64,000 nucleotides of DNA. Origin: Amblyornis subalaris (lineage: Eukaryota > Chordata > Aves > Passeriformes > Ptilonorhynchidae). Below, piece by piece: positions 51,945 to 61,873 of this stretch. The stretch is taken from assembly GCA_018881555.1 (NCBI GenBank), contig JACAXG010000032.1, forward strand, positions 2,926,837-2,990,836, in the 5' to 3' direction. The notes below the pieces were generated by a model that ran no database searches, had not been told where the DNA came from, and was given only the letters and a program-made list of their open reading frames with translations. Both the position numbers and the translations under genes were made by a program. Position 1 is the first letter of the stretch, and every line of letters starts with the position of its first letter.

Positions 51945-52055
51945 ATTCATATGTTTCAAAGCCAGAATGAGTACTTGTGAGTATTCAGTCTGTTGCTTGG
52001 TGCATCCCAGGCCACAGAATCTCACCAGGAATTTAACCAAGCTCATCTCTTTGCT
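51945..52055 (-). mobile_element. Ancient CR1 3'-end fragment
   Basis: The plus strand reads TTTCAAAGCCAGAATGAGTA, then TGAGTATTCAGTCTGTTGC, then CAGGCCACAGAATCTCACCA and GGAATTTAACCAAGCTC. This parallels the 3' terminus of the amniote CR1 lineage seen at 60.5 kb ('aaggccagaaggga ... agtctga ... ggccatagaatctcaccca ... aagcccat'). It is short and strongly decayed. Confidence 0.6.
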
Positions 52056-52224
52056 TTGCATGGTAGCACATCACTTAGATATGCACTCAAGGCAATGAAA
52101 AGCCTTTATATCCCAAGATAAGCTTTTACAGTCACTGACTGTGACAGTCACACAGCTTCCTCCAAACAGCTTCCTCCATTGTAAATAATGTGCACGCTAA
52201 TTTCTACACTTACTTTGTGCTGGT

Positions 52225-52614
52225 TTAAGCTTGCAACTCTTGGATTTTATGCTGTGGAGTCTTTCTTTTTTTTTTTTTTCTTTTTCTTTTTTTTTTTTTT
52301 TTTGGAAGATAAAAGAGCCTTCTATGATCAAATACTTCTTCTTCAGATGTAATCATAGGTAGCCATCTCTTGACCTTTCTGGACAAACAAAATTGATTGC
52401 ATTTCTTTAGTTTCACACTACAAAGTATCTTCTCCAAACCCTGAAATGCTTCAATAAATCTTTCCCAAACTCCTTCCAGGTTGTCAATACTCTTTTTGCA
52501 CTGCTTTGGGTTGCCATCATCTAATTCCAGTTTCAGTACCTTTCCCCATGCTGACGGAGGGAAATCCAGCGTCCTGCAGCGATGTCTCGCCTCACACCAC
52601 AAAAGGCATTTCAC
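52225..52614 (-). other. 129-codon open frame with downstream A-rich tail
   Basis: On the minus strand an open frame of about 95 codons of ordinary composition runs into an A-rich tail (plus-strand T-rich 52259-52303) that supplies a lysine/arginine-rich end. It begins at GTG; in-frame sequence upstream reaches a TAA within about 36 bases with no ATG. The product resembles nothing I know. No polyadenylation signal precedes the A tract and no target-site duplication was found. It could be a retrocopy fragment, part of an old repeat (it lies between two ancient CR1 pieces on the same strand), or chance. Confidence 0.3.
52259..52303 (+). repeat. T-rich tract (A-rich on minus strand)
   Basis: T runs of about 14, 5 and 22 bases separated by single C bases. 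Confidence 0.9.
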
Positions 52615-53265
52615 CTGGGTCAGCTGAAGAACATGGCAAGGAGCTTATTTTCTCTGCTGACTTTAAAAGGAATCCAGCTTCAACCCAGGAATCTTAATTC
52701 TTGGCTGCCTTTAGTGAGGCAGATGAATCCCACTCCGAGGTCACCAGGGGACAATGCAGCTGTCTAGACACAGGAGTTCTGTGCGATTTCAGATACCTCA
52801 GGCATCACACCTGGCTGCACCCACGGATGCCGTGTCACATCTGCCAGCTGCACGCAATGCCTCTGAAACCATAAAACACCTAGGTGTGTTTCATCAGGAT
52901 AAGTGCTCTAAGGAAATATTTTCCAGTCTCATCAAGATACCAGATCGTTAAAAAAATATATATTCCATAATGTTGCCTTGACTGGCATCAGTTGTAATTT
53001 TAATCTTAGTTCAGTTCATCCAAGAAATATTTCCTAGATAAGGTTTGGGCTAACTAGCAAATCGTNTTCAAGATCAATTAAGTCACTATTTGTTCATGTT
53101 GGGCCATGAATATCTTTTCAAGATTCTGGAAGTTTCTCAGAATATAGAGATTTGCAAAAAATTAATTCAGGCAGCTCCACAGACAAGTAATTTTCTTGAC
53201 AGTGAACCACCTAATTCTGTAGATTTGAAAATATTTAGTGTTGCTGTTTAGCACTCTTTCTCAAG
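52615..53265. other. Noncoding DNA
   Basis: Nothing recognised. It lies between the A-tailed frame and the ancient CR1 piece at 53.27 kb, so it may be decayed CR1. Ambiguous base at 53066. Confidence 0.4.
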
Positions 53266-53269
53266 TGAG

Positions 53270-53690
53270 AGAAAATAAAATATTTCATTCTTCTTTGAGA
53301 AAATCGAAGTATTTACTTAATTCTGCATTTTCTCTANGAGGGTTAACAATTTTACCATCCATAGTTCTACAAAACTCTAAGCATTTTGTTCCTGTTTAAA
53401 GAACTTCTTGTTATCTTTGCCCTATTACCCATAGATTTTCAACTGACCGCTTTAGTTTTCTTTATCAGTTCTCTCCATTATCTAATACTGAATTTATTCA
53501 TTGCTATCGGGCTCCATACTTTTCCCATTATTTTTTCATCGAGGACTTCACCTCCCTCTTAGCCAGGATTGGTTTTTAACTGAAGAAAATATCTTTTGTC
53601 AGTGCAAAACTCCATTTCTTCAGGTATCTAACACAATTTCTAAAAACTTCCCTCACCTATCAGCCTTACTGTTTCTTAAGAGTTTTTCTG
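53270..53690 (-). mobile_element. Probable ancient CR1/L3-type LINE fragment
   Basis: The plus strand carries, in order, 'aagtatttacttaattctgc' + 'attttctc', 'aagaacttcttgttatcttt', 'gctttagttttctttatcag', then 'cacctccctcttagccagga' + 'ttggtttttaac'. The same order of phrases occurs in reverse-oriented amniote LINE ORF2 ('aaatatttatttaattcctctgcc ... aactcttactatc ... ttagttatccatggttggtt'). No frame survives. A stretch conserved for another reason is the alternative. Confidence 0.5.
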
Positions 53691-56320
53691 CACAGTTTTG
53701 GTGCTAATAGTTTTCCTTTTGGAGTGTCCATTTTATAATTAAGGAATAAGTAACCTGGAACTAAGGAGCCAATTAGTTTGCTTTGTTCTAAACAGCCCTN
53801 GAATATTGCAATAATCTACAAATTGTCGAATTTTGGAGAATGAAATAACTTTTTTTTTAATTCTAAATTTTCTAATTAGAATTTTAATGCTAAATTGACA
53901 TGAAACCTTTTGGCTTTGGGAGCATTTTAGGGCTATTGTNAAAAGATATAGTAAGGATACTCTGAGATTCTTCAGTCATGAATGGGGTCCATCTTTCTAG
54001 TTTCAGCTCTCTTGGACACCTATTTGTGGCACCCTAGTGCTGTTTATCATTCCCTGCCAATTCCAGGAGAACAGCCAAATGATTTATCCTGGCTTCCAAA
54101 CTTGCAGGTGACTGAAGTGACATAAGAAGGATCCATCTTATGNTGAGATGTCTCAAATTATCTCCTTTTCAAAAATCCCCAGTTATTGTCTCATCCACTT
54201 CTTCATGAGACATCAGGACACATTCCACACATTAGTGTGGAATGGNTTGGTGATCAGATGGACACTGAGCTAATCAGTGAACTAAGTACAGATCACAGCA
54301 TGGGTGGTCATGATCATGAACTTAGACATGTAAAGCATTGGTAGAAAACTAAAATAAGGTGTCTGAATTAGGNTCTGAATCTCTCCAGATTCCAGACGAC
54401 ACAAGTTCTGAGAAATTATTTAATTAGGGATAGATTTTAAAAATACTGAAAACAGACCTATGAGAATGTGGAATGTCTGTTGTTACAGCCTGAGCCACAG
54501 AATCTCACATATAGATAAAGGAGGACATTTTCATTCCTTAAAAACAGAAGTCATGAGAACAAAGTCCTAAACCAGACTGAAACCAAGCAGTAGAGAAGTA
54601 TGCAAACACATTCACATTGTATCACATAGCTGCTACTACATCATCAGATTACTGTCTCAAAAGGATGACAGTGATGACAAAATCATGAGGGTATAAAATC
54701 GCATTACTGTGTTTCAAACTTCATCAGATATTAATGCTTCATACTTGCCTAAATTTACTTTATCTCTGTCAACAAATGTGTAATTCTACAACATCCAGAG
54801 GTATTTGAGGAGCCATCAAGTCAGGCAGGTGAAAGCTAAAGTACAAATAATCTTTCCACTTTGAAAATTCAGGGTTCTTTTTCTTTGATTTGTTTCTCTA
54901 CTAAAGTATTTTGTCCAGAACTATAGTTNGAAAGGGCTAAGGAAAAGACAATCATATTTGCTCTTTTGTTTTTTATTTTCAAAATTTGAGCAAGCCTCNG
55001 TTTAGGCTACAGCCTTACCCTCAAAGGAACTACAGTGCAATTTATGATTGTTGTGTTAAAACAGTGGCAGTGATGATTAAGAGTTGTTAAGTACATCATA
55101 TAGAACAGTCTGGGAAACTTCATAGCATTTAAAGAACACATGACAAAAGTATGTATCCAAAGCTTATCAATAAAAAATTCATGTCCTTGTTTACAATTTT
55201 CCTTAAGGCACTTAAAAAAATTTAAAAGACTATTGACCATGTTATTTAATGGCATGAGCTAGGAAGAAGTAGTTGTTATTTCTTCTTGCTATTAAATTTT
55301 AAAGTGAGTAAATATATAAAAAATTAGCAATATTTTTTGCTCATTTTGTGTGATTACATGTATTTCTGGTTTTGGTGGCATTATTAGCAGCTTCCTCATG
55401 GATTACAGCCTTACTATGCCAATGAAATGGCAGAACAGAAGACAGTTCCCAGTTATTAAAAAGAGCTCCTCACCTTTGGGCCAGACAAGTAAAGGGACTA
55501 CAGCAAAGGTAACTGCAAAAGCCCTGGAAACAAAACCCATTGAAAGCATGGCCATAAATTCCACAGAGCAAGGATCTTTTAAAAACGGTGTTGCAATTGT
55601 ACACAGTGAACCCTACAGCTGACTTGGTTTGAAAGTGTGGTCCCTGCATTGATAATCAATATGTTCCATTGTGACAGAGCAGACATACAAATGGATGCTT
55701 TCAGTTTAGTTTGGATTAAAGGAGGCTGCAGGAGTGAGTGGGCTGTGTGGCAAATGCTGCTTCTTTTCTAATTGAGCCACTTGCTTTTGAAAGAGGCAAA
55801 GATGTCCCTGGTGGACATAACATGGGGTGTGCTAGAAGGATAAGGTTAAAAGAAAGGAGGCTAGAGGAGTTCAAGGCACTGTTTATTACTTTGAACATTT
55901 CTGAATAAAGGGAAGGTTAGCTTTTCAGCAAGAAGAATGCAGCAGTCTCACTCCTGACTGTACTGATTTGTAGAAGTGTCTGTCCCCTTAATCTTATTCT
56001 TTTTTCTTTAATCTGTATGTTTTATAAACCTTATCTTTTCTCTGACCCTACCTTTTGAGTTAATCCCTAGTGTCCTACGCCTCTAAGCCTGTCTAGGTCT
56101 ATTCAGTTTTAAAAAGACACTCAGTGTTTCCAGTAGCACCACAGGGATCAGGAATGAGCAGCATCCATCTTAAGGTCTTTCCCTTGCCTCGTCAAAACCT
56201 CTGTGTTCTGTATCCACAACCAAAAGGGTCATCACTGACATGTGTCGGTCTCTTGTGTTTCGTAAAAACTGAGATGAGAGATGAAGACACACAGAGAGTT
56301 GAACAATGAATGAGGAGAGA
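53691..56320. other. Noncoding DNA
   Basis: Possible ancient CR1 tail at 54455-54520 (phrase GAGCCACAGAATCTCACA). Ambiguous bases are unusually frequent here (53800, 53940, 54143, 54246, 54373, 54929, 54999). No gene was recognised. Confidence 0.45.
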
Positions 56321-56414
56321 GAAAGAAAAGAAAAGAAAAGAAAAGAAAAGAAAAGAAAAGAAAAGAAAAGAAAAGAAAAGAAAAGAAAAGAAAAGAAAAG
56401 AAAAGAAAAGAAAA
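56321..56414 (+). repeat. (AAAAG)n microsatellite, left of gap
   Basis: About 17 uninterrupted AAAAG units run to the first unknown base. The true array length is unknown. Confidence 0.97.
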
Positions 56415-57364
56415 NNNNNNNNNNNNNNNNNNNNNNNNNNNNNNNNNNNNNNNNNNNNNNNNNNNNNNNNNNNNNNNNNNNNNNNNNNNNNNNNNNNNNN
56501 NNNNNNNNNNNNNNNNNNNNNNNNNNNNNNNNNNNNNNNNNNNNNNNNNNNNNNNNNNNNNNNNNNNNNNNNNNNNNNNNNNNNNNNNNNNNNNNNNNNN
56601 NNNNNNNNNNNNNNNNNNNNNNNNNNNNNNNNNNNNNNNNNNNNNNNNNNNNNNNNNNNNNNNNNNNNNNNNNNNNNNNNNNNNNNNNNNNNNNNNNNNN
56701 NNNNNNNNNNNNNNNNNNNNNNNNNNNNNNNNNNNNNNNNNNNNNNNNNNNNNNNNNNNNNNNNNNNNNNNNNNNNNNNNNNNNNNNNNNNNNNNNNNNN
56801 NNNNNNNNNNNNNNNNNNNNNNNNNNNNNNNNNNNNNNNNNNNNNNNNNNNNNNNNNNNNNNNNNNNNNNNNNNNNNNNNNNNNNNNNNNNNNNNNNNNN
56901 NNNNNNNNNNNNNNNNNNNNNNNNNNNNNNNNNNNNNNNNNNNNNNNNNNNNNNNNNNNNNNNNNNNNNNNNNNNNNNNNNNNNNNNNNNNNNNNNNNNN
57001 NNNNNNNNNNNNNNNNNNNNNNNNNNNNNNNNNNNNNNNNNNNNNNNNNNNNNNNNNNNNNNNNNNNNNNNNNNNNNNNNNNNNNNNNNNNNNNNNNNNN
57101 NNNNNNNNNNNNNNNNNNNNNNNNNNNNNNNNNNNNNNNNNNNNNNNNNNNNNNNNNNNNNNNNNNNNNNNNNNNNNNNNNNNNNNNNNNNNNNNNNNNN
57201 NNNNNNNNNNNNNNNNNNNNNNNNNNNNNNNNNNNNNNNNNNNNNNNNNNNNNNNNNNNNNNNNNNNNNNNNNNNNNNNNNNNNNNNNNNNNNNNNNNNN
57301 NNNNNNNNNNNNNNNNNNNNNNNNNNNNNNNNNNNNNNNNNNNNNNNNNNNNNNNNNNNNNNNN
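56415..57364. other. Assembly gap, 950 N
   Basis: A run of 950 unknown bases inside a purine microsatellite. The length may be an estimate. Open frames spanning it on both strands are artefacts of reading N as coding. Confidence 0.99.
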
Positions 57365-57400
57365 AGAAAGAAAGAAAGAAAGAGGAAGAGGAAATATAAA
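57365..57400 (+). repeat. (GAAA)n microsatellite, right of gap
   Basis: About five GAAA units followed by GAGGAAGAGG. The unit differs from the AAAAG on the left side of the gap, so the hidden part must hold at least one change of unit. Confidence 0.92.
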
Positions 57401-58972
57401 TGAAAATAATGAAAATAAACATGGGAAATAGGCAAAAGTTTCATGAAATGTCACAACGATCTGAGAAAAGAATGACAGACAAGATTAACAAAGTTCTGTG
57501 CAAACCAGAATCAGACAGGTTTTCATTTCAAGACTGGAACCATACTAGGATTTTGTCCTGTAAATAAAAGAATAGAATAGGCAAATCTTGCTACTAAAGT
57601 AGAGTTCTTTCATAAAGAAATTAACGAAGGCATAGTTCTTCCCTCCTCATATCCTTTTCTTAGATTTTAAAATTAAATACTTTGCAGCTCAAAATAGCAG
57701 AGTGGATCCTCGGACCTGTAGACAGTCTGAAAATTTCTTCAGGGCTAAAATCTTCCCAAGAAGTTCTTTCAAAGAATGAAACAGGTTTCATTATTTCCCC
57801 AAAAATGCAACTATTAAATGAGAAGATGTTCCTAAGCGTAGCCACTTTTGTCCACAGTAGATTCCACACAGAAGCCAGGAGGTTTGAATTCCAAGCCTGT
57901 AATACACAGCTGTAAAGTTGTTTTTTTTCTCCTTGTATATGAAAGGGCTTCTGGTGTCTTTGATACCACTATAAAAGAATGACAGCACAATATGGAAGAA
58001 CATGAATCAGAAACATGAATTTGGTAGGAAAAAAGAATTTTGTTTAGATGATTGAAATCTAATTCACATCATAGCAGCCTTATTTTGGGTTTTTCCCCCC
58101 CCCTAGTTTGCTGTCTTCTCCTGATCTATTTTTCCTTATCTTTCCATTTATATTCTGCTCTAAGACATTCTGGAGAACAAGGACACAAGTGCAAATCATC
58201 AGATTGAACACCATGTAAAAACATTGTTGTCCACAGTCTTTTGAAATGTTNAACTTTTTTTTTCTTAGGGGAAAAAAAAGAAAAGAAAACAAAAGAGAAT
58301 TCCTCCCCCAGCTCTGTTCCACAAATCTGTGGAACATATTAGTGACAAAGGGCACAACCTTTCCTTATATTCTGTGAATTGGACTACTGAGCCAATGTGG
58401 GCACAGAGGTTCACCACACTAATCAATTTTCGGTAATTGTGAAGGCAAAGGGGGCATTTGTAAATATGCTGGCAGAACATAACCTTTCCACAAAGACACC
58501 CATCAGTGAGATAGAGCACAGATCCAGAACATGTCAAGGAGATGAGCTGTGGAGCAAATAATGCCATCTGTACTGCCCATGATGTTCTTGGACCAAAGTA
58601 TCAGAAAGTNGTAAATGAGTGCCATGTTTATGTTCCCAGAATACAGCCATGATTGATAACAAGCTACCGATGTCTATGAGATTCTTTAATTCGGTGAAAA
58701 GGAAATAATTTTGGATGAGAAACTTTCATGTGCATTATCAGAAAATTATTAGTAGCCTGCAGAATGACTCAAGCTATAACCTTCCATTANGCAAGGTATC
58801 ACCAGCAGAAGAGAAAATAAATATTTACAGACGAGTTCAGTAAATTCCTCCATTTAAAAATTTGTGGTATTCAGTATTTGCCATTGAAGATTTTTCAGGA
58901 AATAGGTCATAAAGGGCCAATTTTAATCTCATCATAAATACCTGGGACAGCTGACAAGTATCTCTCAGATAT
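57401..58972. other. Noncoding DNA
   Basis: Holds a run of nine C at 58095-58103, an A-rich stretch at 58270-58292, and a perfect 9-bp hairpin (TGTTCCACA, loop AATC, TGTGGAACA) at 58315-58336. No gene was recognised. Confidence 0.5.
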
Positions 58973-59125
58973 GGTGGCTGACCCATCCATGAAAGTGTTC
59001 AAGGCCAGGTTGGATGGGGCTCTCAGCAACCTGGTCTAGNGGAAGGTGTCCCTGCCTGTGACAGAGGAGTTGAAACTGGATGATATTTAAGGTCTCTTTC
59101 AACTCAAACCATTCTATGATGATGA
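58973..59125 (+). mobile_element. CR1 LINE 3' fragment
   Basis: Reads 'gacccatccatgaaagtgtt', 'caaggccaggttggatgggg', 'ctctcagcaacctggtcta', 'ggaaggtgtccctgcctgtg', 'ttgaaactggatgatattta', ending in CTTTCAACTCAAACC and ATTCTATGATGATGATT. It is of the same subfamily type as the 38.6-kb copy. One ambiguous base at 59040. Confidence 0.95.
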
Positions 59126-60484
59126 TTCCAGTTTCTGAGAAAACCCAATTCCACATTTTCTAAAGCAAAACCACCACAACTTAAAGCATGTCCATNTTAC
59201 AATTTATTCTGGATTACGAGTATGAAAGATCAGTGGGTATGATGTGAGCACACTCTTTAAATTGATAGGGAAAAGCTAACAAAGCCTGCCTGGATCTCCA
59301 TGCCATGGCCACTCAAGGCAGGAAGGTCATTTTGAATTTCTATGGTGATATAATTTGAAGCATTACAATAAAATAGACAATTACTAACTTCAAAAGATGG
59401 TCACTTACTTAGAAGCTACTCAATACTTCAGTGTTTACATTTCAAATTTTTTTTTTGGCCTCCATAAAGACATTAAGATAAACTTAATGCAAACCATGTT
59501 AACATTGTCAGAGCCACCTCCTACTTACATTATTAGGAATCTTTCCATTAGTCTGAAAGAGAAAAAGGTTAGCCCTGCAGTCCAGCCAATTGTTATTATG
59601 GAAAATTAGCAAAATTAATTCTAGTAGTCATTGCTTCAAAATTAAATTTATCAATTGTTTCTGATCATCTCAAAATTGGGTCTCTTTCCATTTTTTTCCA
59701 GTTTCATAAAATAAAGTTTCTTTGCCCTGACTTTACTGAGGTTCAACCAAGTCATATGTAAATGAATTTTTTCCACCAAATTTTATAGCTCTTTTTTTTT
59801 TTTTTAAGATTTATGCTCTTATCATTGAAAAGAGATGGAAAGGAAAAGTGAAGTCAAAGAAAGTTGTGAGGAGAGAAATAAGACAAAGACCAAATAACTA
59901 AATAAACAGTTTGGGATTTTTCAAAGTGAAAGTGCATNCCTATAAATGTATTCATTGTCACTAGACAATACAACATAAGGCATATTAAAGTCTCTATGCT
60001 GATTGGTTTTAGTCTGTTACAATTGTTTCTTTTGCTGTTCATAATGTGCTTTTCCAAATTATCTTTCTCCTTCTATTTCTCCTTATTCTACTCTCCCTAA
60101 ATTTCGTTATCTTAGAAAAGGCAGGAGAAGTTAAGAATCCCAGGGAAGTAGCAATTAGTAAATAGAGATATTTCTGTAAATAAATTTCCTCATATATATA
60201 GCTGTATGAAGTACTTTTTTAATAAGCATTCATATCACAGAAATTGAAATGAATTGTTATAGATCATCAGACAGAGGGGACATTAATAGAGCTGAGATAG
60301 AGAAAAATAAGGAATTCAGCAGAAATGTTTGCATATAACATCTCCAGTTCTAGTATGGACTAAAGCTTTGATCTAATATTTNTATCTCTGTGAGACACAC
60401 AAAAAATGTTTCCTGCTTTGCACAGCCAATAGACAGCTTCCGACTGCAGAAGATTGAACTCAACAGGAAGACAGCTTTTAGAAA
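59126..60484. other. Noncoding DNA
   Basis: T run at 59792-59805. No repeat or exon was recognised. Confidence 0.5.
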
Positions 60485-61195
60485 CAAAACCTAATCCTGA
60501 TTTCAAATTTACCACTGGTGAAGAATCCCTTGATAAGTTGCATTAAAACCAAACAATTCTTGTTTCAAAGACATGTTCANGTTTCCAGTCTTATTTTGTC
60601 CAATGAAGATTCCAGTTATATTTTGCTGGTTAGGTTGAAAAATGCACTATTGCATCTTGTTCACCAAACAGGCATTGACTCCCCAATCTTCTCTTTGATA
60701 AACTAAATACATGGAACTAATTTACTCCTTCATTATAGCATGTTTTCCAGTTCATTCTCATAGCTTTTCTCTTAAATCTTCTCCTGTTTTATAACACTCT
60801 TCACTAAATATCAGAAATGATCCTAATACAGAGGGGTCAGTGCAAAACCCAACAATACAGTAATTTAATCTCTCTATAACTTCTCATATCCTCTTGTGGA
60901 TTCATGTAGTGGTCTCATTAACCTTTTTGCCGCAGTGTTATCTTTAGCAGCTCATTTTCATCAGATTAACTCCCATGACCTCCAAGTCCTTTTCACACTC
61001 TCCGCTCCCAAGAACATATTTCCAGTCCTGTATGTATAAACGACTTTTTTTATTCTCTGGCCTCTGACTACGTGTTGGGCAATACTGGGAAATAATTTTC
61101 CTCGGCCACAATCCCAAATGATCAAAGTGCCCGAATTTTCATAACCTATTTTCTTCATTATTTATATCTTCCTCTAGANTTTTTTCAATAAGAAG
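60485..61195 (-). mobile_element. Ancient amniote CR1 LINE fragment (approx. 700 bp)
   Basis: Strong collinear resemblance, on the reverse strand, to an amniote CR1 lineage abundant in turtles and crocodilians: 'cctgatttcaaattt', 'ggtgaagaatccctt', 'gtttccagtcttattttgtc', 'cttctctttgataaactaaa', 'catgttttccagttcattct', 'catagcttttctcttaaatc', 'cattaacctttttgccgcag', 'atgacctccaagtccttttc', 'cctgtatgtataaacgac', then 'ttcttcattatttat' and the decayed start of 'caatttttgtgtcatc'. It spans the 3' UTR and the last part of ORF2. Heavily mutated, no frame. Confidence 0.85.
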
Positions 61196-61257
61196 CTTTA
61201 GCAGTACAATTCTGTATTTTCATAATTGTGACAATGCATGTGTAGTGAAAAACGGAT

Positions 61258-61873
61258 CTTACTGGGGCTTCCCTGAGAGGATGTCTTCTTCCTAATAATT
61301 CTCACTTACAACTTGGGTTGGCTGGTGAGAGGTGCCCACCAAGTCCCTCTCTCACACCCATCCTCAGCAGGAAAGAAGGAGAAAATAAAATAAAAACCTA
61401 GTGGTTTGAGATAAAGGCACTTTAATGAAATAAAGCAAAGGCTGTGTGTAGAAGAAATTTAAAAAAAAAAAAAAAAAAATTTCTTTTCTATTTCCCATCA
61501 GCAGCTGATGTTCAGCTGCTTCCTGGGAAGCAGGGATTTGGCACCAATAGCTTCAGAAGGAAAAACACTTGATAATGAATGCTCCCCACCTTCTTTCTCA
61601 GCTTTTACTGCTGAGCATGACATCATATGGTACAAAATAACCCTTTGGGTCAGCCTGTCCCAGCTCTGTCCCCTCCAGCACCCCACCAGCCTCAGCCTGT
61701 TGGCCTTCGGTGGGGGAGAGTGAAGAGTCAGCCTCGATGCTGTGCCAGCACAGCTCAGCACTGTCCACAACAGTGGTGTGCCACCAACACCTTTCCAGCC
61801 ACCACGACACGGCCCAGCGCTGTGAGGGCTGCCACGGGGAAAGGTAACTCCACCCCAGCAAGACTCAATGCAC
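61258..61873 (-). mobile_element. Decayed solo LTR of an avian endogenous retrovirus
   Basis: Read on the minus strand, the parts of a songbird ERV LTR appear in order. A decayed U3 lies at about 61873-61640. A CRE-like site TGATGTCA is at 61625-61618, followed by CATGCTCAG. The spot where the family has its TATA box reads CAGTAAAAG, so the box is lost. Next come an R/U5 with ATTAAA (61426-61421) and 'tctttatctcaaccca'-type sequence just after it, and a purine/pyrimidine-rich end near 61260. An A run (61461-61479) has expanded inside. No gag, pol or env sequence adjoins it, so it is a solo LTR. ERV class (ERVL-like or ERVK-like) is unresolved. The three frames over it are shadows. Confidence 0.78.
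61461..61479 (+). repeat. A-run inside the LTR
   Basis: An uninterrupted run of about 19 A, within the LTR's variable R region. Confidence 0.9.

Noticed and set aside
54455..54520. Another ancient CR1 3' tail
   Set aside because: Only the phrase GAGCCACAGAATCTCAC and a weak upstream match support it; too short to list as a feature.
56170..57454. Five frames of 365-424 codons on both strands
   Set aside because: They span the 950-base run of N and lysine/arginine or phenylalanine/serine repeats from the AAAAG array; they are artefacts.
58095..58103. C-run as a regulatory site or i-motif
   Set aside because: A single nine-base run with no partner runs; ordinary homopolymer.
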